64,000 bases of DNA from Progne subis subis (Eukaryota > Chordata > Aves > Passeriformes > Hirundinidae): assembly GCA_022316685.1 (NCBI GenBank), contig JAKJHU010000068.1:124001-188000 (forward strand). Reading direction: 5' to 3'. Of the stretch, positions 45,301 through 57,190 are shown in pieces (position 1 is the first letter of the stretch; every line of letters starts with the position of its first letter). Both the position numbers and the translations under genes were made by a program. Under the pieces are notes generated by a model. That model saw only the letters and a list, made by a program, of their open reading frames with translations, searched no databases and was not told the origin of the DNA.

Positions 45301-48300
45301 AGGGACACTGGGGATACACACCCTGAGGATGAAGCACTAACTTCCCTGAGGAGATACTCTCTGTGTTTTCAGAGTACCTGTCTGAAATGTTGCTAAGGCT
45401 GGTTGGGAAGGGGCTGAAAGAGGCACAGCCGAGAACAACTCAGCAGAGCCACGTAAATTCTGTAATTCAGTAAATTCTGTTACTGTTTCTGGCTAACGAA
45501 CCGCATGTCCCCTGCCAGACATCGAGGATGTCAGAAGGATGAAGCCTGGATACTTAGAAGCTACTGTGGACTGGTTCAGAAGATACAAAGTACCTGATGG
45601 AAAGCCAGAAAACCAGTTTGCTTTTAACGGGGAATTTAAAGGCAAGGTAGGATCACCTTCCTTTGCAGAAGGGCACCATGTCCAAAACCTGAACTCAGGG
45701 TGAATGGGGACACAAGTGAGTTGCTGAGAGAATAGATTTTTATGGGGTTGCTGATAGTTGATTTCAGTTCATCCTGTTGCTTTTCCAGCCTAGTGACTGG
45801 AGGAATACCAGAAAGAAATGCCCAGGGTTATCACTGTGCTGTTGTTGAATATTTTCTTCATGTGGGATCGCTTCAGGGATGGGAGCCTCCATGTCAGAAC
45901 CAGGTGGAAAGCACCAGGTTTATTTGCTCCAGCTCTGGAGCAAAGGCAGCTTGATATCACCCTTTGCCTCCCTGACCCGTTGGATTTGTTCCACTGCAAC
46001 CTGGTGCAAGTTGAACTTAACTCAGGAGTTAAAACGCTTCTTCCTTCAGGCACGAAGTGTTCCCTCACACCCTGTGAGTAAGGCTCTGCCTTGGCAGCAC
46101 TGCTCCTCTGCCTCTTCTCTGGGTTGGATCAGATAAGTCACTGCTCCCAGCAGGTGAAATCCTGTCTTGGTATCCTCACTCCTGCCCTTCCTGGAGTGCC
46201 ATGAGGGGTTTACTGAGGTGACTCAACTCCTGGAGCTCCAGAGGTGGTGCAGAGGAGGGGAGTTCTTCCAGAAGCCCTCTCTGGGAAAGAAAATGGAACA
46301 AGGAAACTGGAAAATCAGGAAAAAGGACCTCACACATGCTCTGCAGTGTTTTATTTGGCTTGGTATGGTATCCAACCAGGACACGTAGTGTTGGTGTTCA
46401 CGCCAACAAAGAACTGTGTGTGTTTCCTTCTCCAACTGACAGGTTAATGCTTGAGCATATATTGCTTGTTTTTAAGGAAAGAGCTTGATACTCCTGGAAA
46501 CAAATTTTTAAGTAGTTGCAAAGCCAGATCAGCTGTGTGTCTTCCTGCTGGCCTGAGTTACTTGCCTGGAGTGGAAGAGAGCTCCTGGATAGACCTGGAT
46601 CAGCAAGCTGCTGGAGACAAACCGAGTGGGACGAGCAGCAGGGTGGAGGTGCTTTTATAATGGAGCACTGGCCTGAGACTGTTTCAGTTTCTTTTGGCCC
46701 CAAGCTCACTCTGTGACCTTGGCAGGTCCTCCCATCTTGAAAGCAAAACAATTCTGTACAATCCTGGTTGTTTAACTGTTGCATGCTGGGAGTTTCTGCT
46801 CTTCCTGAACAGCACCAGAGCAGAAGAGGTTTCTTCCAGCCCCTTCTAGAGCTGTCTAAAATCAGCTCCTTGCAAGTGATAGTCTGGTGCTTCCACATGA
46901 CATGATGTTTGCTCTCATCTCTAACTTCAGGATTTTGCCCTGGATGTCATCAGAGGCACCCATGAACACTGGAAAGCTTTAATAACAAAGAAAATTGATG
47001 GAGGGGGGATCAACTGGTAGGTTAATGCTTGTGGTAATGTGGACCTTCCTCTTCCCTAAACTAAAAACCCTGGAACTTCCCTTCCTGAGTGGTGCCATGC
47101 TTTGTTAGCTGCTGGCTGTCTCCCCAGGCCTTTCCCCTCCACTTGGCAGCTGTTAACTGCGAGCCTTAATATTCCATTATTTAATGCTCCTGGGGGGAAG
47201 GCTGGGCTTGCAGGTTCTCACAAGTACCCAATGTCTTCCAGCACCAACCTGACAGTGTCTGACAGCCCTTTCTGCTGCAGTCAAGACTGTGCAAAAGCTA
47301 CTGTGGAAGCAGTAAGTACCAGTTTGGCCAAATCCTGGTGTTATTATTGGGAAAAGCGGTGCGATTTGTATGGTGAACTGTCCTCTCTGTGTGAATGGCA
47401 CGTGGAATGCTCAGAATGTTTTGGGTGGCTGAACACCAGCTTCTGGTTAAACAGGATGGATGTGAAGCAAACCAGACATTCCTCCAGAGGCTTCTCCCTG
47501 CCCTTAGTCATCCATGAGATGGAATCCCAAACAGAGTTTGCATGGAGGGTTAAACTTCTGAGCTGTAGCTTGGCTGTGAGCTGTTCTGAGAGGGTTTTAA
47601 TATTTGCACAAGAGCTTCACAAGTACAGCTCTCCGTTTGAGGAAAGAGGGTCTAATTCCCCAGGGATTTTGCAGCTTCAGAATGAAGAGCTCGACATGCA
47701 GTTCCTCCTACTGAGAGAGGTGTAGTTCTCCTGTCCAGCCTCAGGAATTAATTGTGTCTCCCTAGACTTGAAGAGTACTGCAGTTAGCAACCTGAAAGGG
47801 CTTAGAGGGAGGGGACAGGAAAATTGAAATGCAAATCATGCCTTTCTTCCATAACTGGAAAGCAGAGTCTCTCTGTAGCCTTGGGGAAACCTTTAAAAAC
47901 ATTGTCTTGTTTTCTAAAGTGCTGGTGTCCCAGTTAGGGGTCTCAATGAGGTTTTTGAAAGCTCTCATGGAGGATGTATCACCAGACAGAGATTTTCTCT
48001 GTCTCTGGTTGTTGAATACGAGGGAAAGCTCTTCAGAGGAGTTCTCAGAAAGTCCTTCATGCCTCTATTCCCCCATATTTTTTAAACCAACGTTGTAGGT
48101 TTAAAAAAAAAAGCAGCTGCCTGCACCTGTGTGGACTGGGGTGGGAGCTGCTTGTGCTGGGAATCAGATGGTCCTGGAGCCTGCACTCGGAGGAGAGCAC
48201 CTCAGGCACACAGGGCACCTCCGGAATGGGGAGGCTCCAGGAATGACAGGACGCTGCACGTGAGCTCAGTTGTTCCCCCACAGCTGGCCAGCTGCCACAG

Positions 48301-49005
48301 GGTCTTAATTGGTGCTCAGGGAAGACTTGTGCAGCTCTAAATGATGTGTGGAGAGTGCAAGGACACCTCTGGTCTCTGATAACACCCTTCTTGTTTCAGG
48401 TGCCACCGTGTAAAGCTGCCAGCCCCATCCCACCCGAAGGTGAGTCTCAAAACCCACCCTGACATCCCAGTACAGAGCAGGGGCTTCCTCGGAGGAATTG
48501 TCTGTAGGAAAATGAGGGTCTGAACTAAACCTGGATGTTGCTGTAGCCAGAGCAAGGCCCAAGGGCAAGCTGAGGGTGGTGCTGGGAGCTGAAAGAAGAT
48601 CTAGGCTGACACTTACAATCCCTTCATGGGGAATAAACCTGTGGAGAAATGCGTGTCTTCCATGCGGGCACGGGAGTTAGAGATCAAATGGCTTTTCCTC
48701 CCCGAGTCAGCTGAGCCAGAGGGAAGCCTGGCTTGCTGTCCTTGCCTGCACCAAGTCAGGGATGTTCCTAATGGCAGCCTGAGCAAGGGTGACTGCTTTG
48801 GGAAAACAAATCCGCATAAACAGGGTTGTACGAGAACCTGTTTGCTGTGCTGAGGAGCTGTTGCCAGGAGCAGAGGAAGCCCCTGAGCTGGAGGTGACAC
48901 ACACACTGCCATGTGACTAATAACTGGGTGTCTCCCAGGGGACTAACTCCCTCCTTTTTTCTGCCCCACACAGTTGATAAATGGTTCTACTACCAGAAAA
49001 ACTAA
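39143..49005 (+). CDS. PPA1: Inorganic pyrophosphatase 1 (cytosolic)
   Basis: Eleven coding exons: 39143-39206, 39351-39415, 42308-42361, 42783-42902, 44535-44621, 44898-45024, 45519-45646, 46931-47016, 47242-47311, 48400-48439, 48974-49005. They join to 290 aa (human 289). PPA1 is a Mg-dependent family I soluble pyrophosphatase that hydrolyses PPi to phosphate in the cytosol and drives biosynthetic reactions forward. The family signature DNDPIDV lies at 118-124, preceded by [16 protein letters not shown] and followed by [14 protein letters not shown], both core active-site regions. The start [12 protein letters not shown] matches mammalian MSGFSTEERAAP. The C-terminus [10 protein letters not shown] matches human VDKWFHHQKN. 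The 3-kb intron 2 begins with a minisatellite. Confidence 0.97.
39428..39735. repeat. Minisatellite in PPA1 intron 2
   Basis: Tandem copies of CCTGAAACATCCAGGAGATC-like units, about 25-27 bp each, alternating with longer units that include CTGGGAACACA. The overall pattern suggests a higher-order repeat near 72 bp. It starts 13 bp after the exon 2 donor. Confidence 0.85.
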
Positions 49006-49271
49006 GTCCCGAGGATGGTAGTGAGACAGCTGTGTCCTTCCCACCGAGGAGCTGCCACGTGCAGGACCAGAAAAATAGCTTCAGTGTCAGCAAGAAGACC
49101 TTGCCTGTAACTTTGCTGATTAGAATTCCATACCTAGAAGTGACGTGTCTGCTGAGGCCTGGTGGAAGCTGGAAGAAATAATTTATAAAATCCAAACACC
49201 CTGCTTGGCGTGATCATGTGCTCTAAGTCATGACAGGAGATCACTCACCTGGGACATGTATGGATGCTAGA

Positions 49272-49277
49272 AATAAA
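49272..49277 (+). terminator. Poly(A) signal of PPA1
   Basis: AATAAA 267 nt after the PPA1 stop codon. A CR1 fragment begins about 60 bp downstream. Confidence 0.75.
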
Positions 49278-49338
49278 AACTACTGAAATCCAGTGCTGTG
49301 GGGCTCCTTCTTCTTTCCCTCCCTGAAGCTGAGGGGTC

Positions 49339-49566
49339 ATAAAATCACAGAATCATTGAGGTTGGAAAAGACTTTAGAGATCATCGAGTCCAGCCTGTGA
49401 CTGATTCCCCTCCTTGGTACTCAGTGCCACGTTCAGTCTTTCCTTAAACACCTCCGGGGATGGTGACTCCAGCTCACTCAAAGTCTAATCACCCTTCCTG
49501 TGAAGAAATTCCTCCTAATGTCCAGCCTGAACCTCCTCAGGAGCAGCTTGAGACCTTGTCCTCAGC
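49339..49566 (-). mobile_element. CR1 LINE 3' fragment next to the SAR1A promoter
   Basis: Plus-strand text AAAATCACAGAATCATTGAGG, GACTTTAGAGATCATCGAGTCC and AAGAAATTCCTCCTAATGTCC are complements of CR1 tail landmarks. It fills most of the gap between the PPA1 poly(A) signal and the SAR1A CpG island. Confidence 0.9.
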
Positions 49567-49599
49567 GTCAGTGCTGGCCTTTGTGGCGGGGGAAGGTTT

Positions 49600-50060
49600 A
49601 CGGGGTAACTCAGGACCGTGTCCCTCGCAGGACGGGGGCGGTCTCGAACCCGCGTCCCCGCGGAGCGCGGGCGGGTGTCGAGCCCCCTGCGCGCGGGGCC
49701 AGCGGGGCCGGAAGCGGGCGGGGCGCGCACTGACGCGTTTCCGGCGGGGCGCTGGCGGCGGCCGCGGACGGGACTCGGTGGCGGCGGCGGCCCGGGGGCA
49801 GCCGGGGGTGAGTGGAGGGGGTGGCCGCGTGGGCCGGCCAGGCACGGCGGGATGATCAGCGGAGCGACGGGCGCCTGGCAGGCCCGGGCGAGGGGCGGCG
49901 GTGGCCCGGGGGGTGACACGCAGGCAGGGCGGGGGCGGGGCGGGGGCCAGGCCTCGCCGCCCGCCCTTGAGGTCGGTCCCCCTCACCTCCGTGGCCCCTC
50001 ATCCCATGTCTCTTCTCGTCCCCGTTCCCCTTCGTCCCCCGTCCCCCCGTCCCGGACCCC
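49600..50060 (+). promoter_or_regulatory. SAR1A: CpG island promoter and untranslated exon 1 of SAR1A
   Basis: Dense CpG sequence immediately after a CR1 insertion. A good donor (CAGCCGGGG followed by GTGAGTGG, near 49807) could end a non-coding first exon, since the start codon at 50143 lies just after an acceptor (TTTATTTCCAG at 50140). Confidence 0.6.
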
Positions 50061-50142
50061 CTGACCGCGGCTCCCTTTAAGCACCGACTCTTTGTGACTC
50101 GGGGTTTGGGGTTTGTCACCCGCAGGCATTTTATTTCCAGAG

Positions 50143-53100
50143 ATGTCTTTCATCTTCGAATGGCTCTACAACGGCTTCAGCAGCGTCTTGCAGTTCCTAG
50201 GTAATGCCGCGGCTCCCTCCGTGCCTCAGCAGCCCCCGGCAGGCCCGTCTGGGTTGTTTTGGCTTCTCCCATTCCCAGTATCCCATAAAAATCGGGGATT
50301 AAGGTGGTCTGGCCAGTGCAAAGTCTGGTGAGGAAGCTGCGTATCAATAAAGGGGCTTTTACACTGGTGCAGAGAAACTTTGGGAGTATTTGGAGGCGTT
50401 GGGCTCCCACTCGGATGTTTCTCTTATCCTTTGGGAGCCTGAGAGCAGCTGGGCTGGCACCCAGGGCTGGTCCAGCCCCAGGCAGAGGTGCTACCTCACC
50501 AGGGAGGGAGCCCCATCTTCCTCGTTTTCCTTCCAGAGGAGGGTTCTCTTTCTGGATTCCAGTGGAACTTCTTGCTGGGGTGCCCATTCTCCTGATCACC
50601 TCTTGAAGGGAGGATGAGAGGGATGGGGTGAGAAAAAGTCTCCTTTGGGAGCATTCCTGTGATAGACATGACAAAAATCAGTTTATGCTAAGAAAACAAT
50701 GCGCTGTTCCCTGCTTTGCACTTTTTTCTGGACAGCTCTCTGCTGTCTTTTATGGGTTTCTTCAATTTTCACATCTTTTGAGACAGATTGATCCATAATA
50801 CTCTGCTGCACATTGTCCTCTGCCGCTAGGATGGACCGGAGGAAGGAATGGGAGCATGAGCTTAGGAAATGTCCATCACTGTAAACATGCCTTGGAAAAA
50901 GCCTGTTTGAGCTGTTTGTGTTTACCCTGCTGCCCCATGTCCGTGCTGGAAGTGTGCACAGGTGGCAGCAGAGATCTGGGAAAGGGCTTCCCCGAAAAAC
51001 AGCGGCAGCAGCGTTCCGGCTCCCGCTGGAGTTTCCCTCTTCCTTTGTTCCTTCTCCTCGCAGGTTTGTACAAGAAATCTGGAAAACTGGTGTTCTTGGG
51101 GTTGGATAACGCAGGAAAAACCACTCTGCTGCACATGCTCAAAGATGACAGGCTGGGTCAGCACGTCCCCACGCTACATCCCAGTAAGTCTCCCTAGGTA
51201 AAGCCTCCCAGCGTGGCTTTTCCTCTGGAATTTTGGGGATACGGTCTAGGAGGACACCCCTCTGTCTGGCAGATCTGAGGGTCTTAGAACTTGAGCTGAG
51301 GTTGCAGCTGCACTGTGGTTCCCCAAGCTGAAGTGGATCTGTGTTTTCCTCCCTAGAAATGCCCAAGGAGTGGTGTGGCTCTATTAATTGAAAGGCAAGA
51401 TTTTCCTAATGAAAAGTGAAATAAAGGATAATAATTGCAGGTTAAAAAGCTTCAGTGGGAAGTAGGAAAAATTACTTTCTGCCACTTGTGATTTTGTGAA
51501 ATGGCTCCATTTCAGCCACTGAATTCTGCAGGAAGTACAGGGAATTCCTTGTTGGAGGAGCTTGAGTGATGCCAGCATGAATGCCAGAGAAATTCTGTCT
51601 GTCACAACTTCCTTGTTTTCCTGAATCCCAGCCTATGTTTTCCATTTCAGCATCAGAGGAGCTGACGATTGCTGGAATGACCTTCACAACTTTTGATCTG
51701 GGTGGACATGAACAAGGTAAGGGAAGAATGACCAAAAATTGATCCTGACAATTGCCAGCAATTAGCAGTGCTTAATTATTTGTTGCCTGGATTTATTTAT
51801 GGAACAACATGCGGAAGCGACCTCCTGGCTGTCGGACTGCTTGGAAGGAAATGCTGCCAGTTCATGCTCTGCTGTCTGAAATATTTTTAGCTGTGGAAGA
51901 CTCCGATATAATTTAGTCTGAATAAACGATGAATTCTTAGTTCTGCAGTTTCTGGAAGTTTTAAACACAGGTGTTTTGCCCTTTTATACACAAAACTATG
52001 GGGAGGAAGACACCCTGGCTAAAAAGTCAGTCATGATTGCAGAGGTTTGGTGGAGTTTTCCCTGCATGGAGATTTCACAGGGCCATGTTTGTCCCTTGTG
52101 TTTTCCAGCTCGCCGGGTCTGGAAAAACTATCTGCCTGCCATCAATGGGATTGTCTTCCTGGTGGACTGTGCAGATCACTCACGGCTTATGGAATCCAAA
52201 GTTGAGCTTAATGTAAATACACTTCTTTTCTTTCCCTTCTCCAAGACCTCTGATCAGCTAAATTATTTATAACAGCCATCTCTCCCAGAGCTGGAGGAGT
52301 CTGGATGTCCTTTCTCTGGGTTGACCACAGGCAGCTGAGTTCAGGAGAGGCTCAGATTGGACACCAGCAGGAATTTCTCCATGGGAAGGGTGCTCAGGCC
52401 TTGGCAGGGCTGTCCAGGGAGGCTTGGAGTCCCCATGCCTAGAGATGTCCATGGAAGGCCTGGACAGTGCTCTGGGCTGGGGACAAGGTGGGCATTGGGC
52501 ACAGGTTGGACTCCATGGGCTGGGAGGGCTTTTCCAGCCTCAAGATTCTGTGAGTCTTCCACAGGAGTATGGAAGCCCCAGAAACGAGCCCTTGTTGGTC
52601 ACAGAGCTTAAACAAAACCATTTTCTTCAGGCAACAGCTCCTTTTTCCACCTCTCTGCTCAACTCTTTCTGGCTCTTTCATGCAGGCATTAATGACAGAT
52701 GAGACAATATCCAACGTGCCAATCCTTATCTTGGGAAACAAAATCGACAGACCAGAGGCCATCAGTGAGGAGAAACTGCGGGAGATCTTTGGGCTCTACG
52801 GACAGACCACAGGAAAGGTAGGGAGGCATCCAAATCTCGGATTGTCACACGCAGGGAAGAGCCTGCCTGCTTCCTTGCAGATTGAGGCCTGATGGGGTTG
52901 TTACTGGGAATTTGTCCACTAACTGGCCAAGGTGAATCAGTAGTAATGATGATGATGTGCCTAAAGGGAGCCTGCAAGGGAGAAACTGTTTAAAAGCTGT
53001 GGAGTGGTGGGACAAGAGGGACTGGCTCCCCGCTGTCAGAGGGCAGGTTCAGATGGGCAATTGGGAAGAGGTTCTTCCCTGTGAGGGTGGTAAGTACCTG

Positions 53101-53529
53101 GCACAGGTTGCCCAGAGAAGCTGTGGCTGCCCTATCCCTGGAAATGTTCAAAGCCAGGTTGGACAGGGCTTGGAGTAACATGGTCTTGTGGGACCAGGCA
53201 ATGGGGTGGAACGAAGTGATCTTTAAAGTCCCTTGTAACCCAAACCTCTGATGATGCCCTTGGGCAAATTTTGAGGCTGCTGGGATTGTGCAAAATGCAC
53301 TGCACACATGAAGGGGCCTGCCCGAGGAGCTCCCCTGGATGGCTGTGGCTCACTGAGCACTTCCCTGAGGGCACCAGGGGTGCAGATATGACTGCTGTTT
53401 GGATTTCCCCAGGGAAATGTGCCACTGAAGGACCTGAATGCGCGCCCCATGGAGGTGTTCATGTGCAGCGTGCTCAAGAGGCAAGGCTACGGTGAGGGCT
53501 TCCGCTGGCTATCGCAGTACATTGACTGA
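50143..53529 (+). CDS. SAR1A: GTP-binding protein SAR1a
   Basis: Coding exons 50143-50200, 51064-51183, 51651-51716, 52109-52212, 52686-52817 and 53413-53529 give 198 aa, the exact family length. SAR1 is the small GTPase that starts COPII coat assembly at ER exit sites, inserting its N-terminal amphipathic helix (here [20 protein letters not shown]) into the membrane. G1 P-loop GLDNAGKT is at 32-39, switch II DLGGHEQ at about 75-81 and G4 NKID at about 134-137. The C-terminus RWLSQYID is typical. Nearly every residue matches human SAR1A, including [20 protein letters not shown], so paralogue SAR1B is less likely; synteny with PPA1 and TYSND1 also supports SAR1A. Confidence 0.97.
52370..52560 (+). 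mobile_element. CR1 LINE 3' fragment in SAR1A intron 5
   Basis: Contains TTGGACTCCATGGGCTGGGA and CTTTTCCAGCCTCAAGATTCTGTG, the CR1 3' terminal region in forward orientation. Confidence 0.8.
52950..53255 (+). mobile_element. CR1 LINE 3' fragment in SAR1A intron 6
   Basis: Contains GGGAAGAGGTTCTTCCCTGTG, GGTTGCCCAGAGAAGCTGTGG, AATGTTCAAAGCCAGGTTGG and GTGATCTTTAAAGTCCCTTG in order, a fairly complete CR1 tail ending about 160 bp before the last SAR1A exon. Confidence 0.9.
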
Positions 53530-54053
53530 TACTGGTACAGACACGAGAGTTGTACTCCTCTGGACTGATCCTGTTCACAGCTTCCTATGGACTTTTCTAT
53601 TAGAACATGGAAGGCTTTCCAAGCGCATACTGGCATTGTCCAAGAGACTCCTGGTTTTCCGGCTGCCCTTATGGCACAGTGGTGACACCACTCTTTTCCA
53701 CGTGGCAGGGAGGCAGCGCCGTTCCTGAGTTGTCCCTGCCAGTTCGGTGACAGGTGGGCTGCTCCAGTCTGGGAAGGCAAAACTCTGCACGCTGCAATGT
53801 AACAGCTGAAAAAGAGAGCACGTCTCACCACTGTGGTTAATTGACTTCAAAACCAAACAAAAACAGGAAAGGAAAAAGCAATTATATTTTTTAAAGAAAG
53901 TGTTAATGTAAATGACGTCCCTTCTAACTTTTTAGTTTAACTTTCATCTTGTTTAGTCCAGAGCCTGGTTTCGGGTTTTTTAAAGATATATTTAATGGTA
54001 TTTAGGTATTTCACAAATTACTGAACCAAGGCATCACAATATTAGAAGTCTTC

Positions 54054-54059
54054 AATAAA
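54054..54059 (+). terminator. Poly(A) signal of SAR1A
   Basis: AATAAA 525 nt after the stop codon. Two further AATAAA hexamers at 54467-54472 and 54931-54936 could serve longer 3' UTRs. Confidence 0.55.
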
Positions 54060-54554
54060 CATAGCATTTGGGCTTAACTGAGCTGTAGGGTGGCTGTGCT
54101 GTGTCACGCTGACCAACAACGGTGAGGTGCCGTTAGGACTGAGGTGTGCAATCCCAGCTTCTTTAGTTTACAGGGTTTGTTTTTTTATTTTTCTAGTTGG
54201 GGAGGAGCACCTGGTGCAGGTGTTGGGGGTGGTGTTCAGTGGGAAGGGGCTGCCTGGTTCCCCCTCAGGCCAGACTCTCCTTTGAGGATCTTCTGGCCAT
54301 GCCATCACCATAAGAACCACGGAGCTGTTCTGGTTGTAGCATGGAAGTGTTTGACATTTGCATATCATGAGGTGATTAAAGTAGACTAAACCGGTTTCTT
54401 TTATACTCTCAATGGATTTTTTTTTTGTCTGAAGTTTCATTGCTGTCTGGCACTCATTTTCAGTTCAATAAAGACATGTCTTTCTCCTCTGAAGGGGCAA
54501 TGAACCTCAGTCTGGCTTGGTGTTTGCTGGACCTCGGGGCCGTCAGAACACCGG

Positions 54555-54685
54555 CCACAGAGTTCCAGAAGTGTTTGGACAACACTCTCAGGCACAGGGT
54601 GGGACTCTTGGGGTTGTCCTGTGGAGGGCCAGGGGCAGAACTCCATCCTTGTCACTTCCCACTCAGAATATTCATTCAATGTGTC
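54555..54685 (+). mobile_element. CR1 LINE 3' fragment
   Basis: Contains TTTGGACAACACTCTCAGGC and TCTTGGGGTTGTCCTGTGGAGG, a CR1 subfamily tail, between SAR1A and TYSND1. Confidence 0.7.
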
Positions 54686-54949
54686 CATAATTCTGTGACC
54701 TGTGGGGTGCAATGAGGGAAACTGAGGCAGGATGGAAGAGCCACTTTCTTCCCGGCTGGCAACCTGGGAGTGCCAGGTTTGCAGGGGCTTTGCTCTTACT
54801 GTAAGGACCCACACGGAGCCCCCAGACAGGCAAGAAGAGAGAGGGGGGGCTTCTGCTCTGACTAGCGGTGTTCAGGGAGAATTTTAGTTCTCCCAAAGGG
54901 ATTCTTCCCAGTCCCGGTACCTCTGTTGGAAATAAAGGTTTGATACTCA

Positions 54950-56420
54950 TTTGTGCTGCGGATGAGGTGGGAAGCGAGAGCGGCTGTGGGGTGTCCGGGC
55001 CGAGGGTCCCGGGGAAGCGGGGTCTGGGGGCCAGCGCTGGGACATGGGGGCCGAAGGCGGCTGCGGGCCGACGGTCCTGATTCTCCCAGGGAAGCAGGGG
55101 TCGAGGGACGGCTCCGAACTAGGTATCCCTCGTGTCCCGGGGAAGCCAGGCCCGAGAGGCCGCCGGATCGAGGCTCTCGGGGCAGCGGGGCCGGGCCGGG
55201 CCGGGCGCCCGGCACCCCCAGTGAGGGCCCCGCGGGGGCGCGTCCGCCACGTGCGCGCCCCGCCCCAGCCAATGGGGAGGGCGCAGGGAGGGGCCGCAGC
55301 CAATGGGGAGGGCGCAGGGAGGGGCCGCAGCCAATGGGGAGGGCGCAGGGAGGGGCCGCAGCCAATGGGGAGGGCGCAGGGAGGGGCCGCAGCCAAGGGG
55401 CGCGCGGGGCGTGCCCGGAGGCGGGGCGGGCCCGGTGATGGCGGCGCCGCCGTGCTGCGCGGTGCGGGTGAGGGGCGTGGGCGGCGGCGATGGCGGCTGC
55501 AGCGGGTTGGTGCTGAGCCGCCGCCCCGCGCTGGTGCTGTGCCACGCCGCCGTCTTCGCCCCGTTCCTGCGTGCCGGCCCCGCCGCCTGGGCACGGCCCG
55601 CCGCGCTGCCGCCCGCCGCGCTCCGGCCGCGCCCGCGCCTCAGCGTCGTGCTGGGCGCCGAGGCCGGCGGGCTGCGGGAGCTCGAAGCGCGGCTGCTGGC
55701 GCTGGTGCCGTGCGCGACGTTCCGGCGGGCGCTGGAGCGTGGCCTCGGGCGGGCGGATCGGTGGCGGTTCGGGGCCGAGGGAGAGGCAGGCACCGACCCG
55801 CGGGCACTGCCCTGGTTCGCCTGGCTGCAGGTGCTCGGCCTGGACGCGCCCGAGGGAGGGTGGGCGGCGCTGGCTAGCGCCGGCAGCCTGCGCAAGGGGC
55901 AGGCCCTACTGGCCTGCGGGTCCCCCTTCGGAGACCTGTGCCCCGAGCTCTTCCTCAACACGCTGAGCCGCGGGGTGGTCAGCAACCTGGCCGGCGAGGA
56001 GAACGCCCTGGTGCTCACCGATGCCCGCTGCTTGCCCGGCACAGAGGGCGGCGCCGCCTTCGTGCCGTCGCCCGACGGGCCGCGCGTGGTGGCCGTGATC
56101 GCTACCTCTTTCTGCTGGAAGGGCGCCGAGTGGGTAGGGCTCACGCTGCTCTGCTCCCTCGCCGCCATCCTGCGCAGCAGCGCCGGTGTCCTGGGCGAAG
56201 CCGGGATCGTGGTGCCGCCGGTGCCGGCGTGGGTGGCTGCGGTGCCCGCGAGCAGCGGGCAGGACCCCCTGGGCTGGACGGCGCTGGTGGAGTGCGGGGC
56301 GACCTGGGGCTCCGGGGTGCTGCTGGCACCAAGGATGCTCCTCACCTGCCGGCACGTTGTGGAGGCCAGAGCCCCGCTCCATGTGACACCGGCAGCCGGC
56401 CCCGGACAGTGAGTGCGGCT
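54950..56420 (+). promoter_or_regulatory. TYSND1: CpG island over the TYSND1 promoter and exon 1
   Basis: Extremely CpG-rich DNA begins at about 54950 and continues through the whole first exon. The GC content opens long frames on both strands, including a 442-aa antisense frame that is not a gene. Confidence 0.7.
55266..55389. repeat. Four perfect 31-bp repeats with CCAAT boxes, TYSND1 promoter
   Basis: Four identical tandem copies of a 31-bp unit starting CAGCCAATGGGGAGGGCGCA and ending GGGAGGGGCCG begin at 55266, 55297, 55328 and 55359. A fifth, diverged start (CAGCCAAGGGG) is at 55390. Each full unit has one CCAAT box (55269, 55300, 55331, 55362) plus GC-rich SP-type sites. The last box lies 76 bp before the TYSND1 start codon. 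Confidence 0.95.
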
Positions 56421-57190
56421 GTGCCCCCCCAGCCTTAAGCTCCCCACCCTGCGTGTCCCCGGCCATCACATTTCGTTACCCGTGTCCTTAGGGATGCCGC
56501 CGTGCTCAGGGGACGTGTGGTTTTTGCCACCGAGGAGTCGTCCCCCTTCGACGTGGCTGTGGTGGAGCTGGAAGAGAGCGTGCAAGGCTTTGTCCCGCCG
56601 TGCCTGGCTGACACCTTCCTCCCAGGTAAGCAATGGGGGGACACGGGGTAGGGGCTGCCTCGCCCCCGTGCACCCACCTCCTGCCTCTCCCATTGCAGGA
56701 GAAGAGGTGAGCGTGGTGGGCTTCGGGGCGTTGGGGCGGGTGTGCGGCCCCTCGATGACAGCAGGGGTCCTCTCGGCCGTGGTGGCGGTGGCTGGGTGTC
56801 CTGTCATGCTGCAAACCACCTGTGCCGTCCACGGGGGCTCCAGCGGCGGCCCCCTTGTCTCCTCCCGCAGCGGATGCCTCATGGGTAAGCCAGGGGTCTC
56901 CCCGTGGGGTAGGTGGGGGGTCCCGTGGGTGTCCCCTGGCCGGACCCAGTGACATGGGCATCACTCCCTCCCCGCCAGGCATCGTGGCCAGCAACACGCG
57001 GGACACCACTGTGGGGGCCACCTACCCCCACCTCAACTTCTGTATCCCCATCACCATCCTGAAGCCCCTCATTGCACGCTACCGCCGCACTGGCGACCCC
57101 GATGCCTTCGCTGGGCTCAACCGGGTGGGTGAGGGGGTACGGGCCACTTGGCAGCTCCAGCAGCACACAGGACCCCCCAGCAAGCTCTGA
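55438..57190 (+). CDS. TYSND1: Peroxisomal leader peptide-processing protease
   Basis: Exons 55438-56408, 56492-56625, 56699-56884 and 56979-57190 give 500 aa; the human protein is 566 aa. TYSND1 is a trypsin-like serine protease of the peroxisomal matrix that removes PTS2 leader peptides and processes PTS1 beta-oxidation enzymes. The catalytic triad is visible: His306 in TCRHVV, Asp344 in PFDVAVVEL and Ser417 in GSSGGPL. The protein ends in SKL, a perfect PTS1 import signal. CGSPFG and NTLSRGVVSN match the family. The start MAAPPCCAVRV was chosen because VLSRRPALVLCH aligns directly after it with the human N-terminal region. The segment that in mammals contains the self-cleavage site (Cys110) is shortened and lacks the CTPQC-type sequence. 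Confidence 0.95.

Noticed and set aside
55119..56447. 442-aa open frame antisense to TYSND1 exon 1
   Set aside because: It mirrors a highly GC-rich exon where stop codons are rare; composition is Pro/Arg/Ala-rich low complexity and no domain is recognisable.
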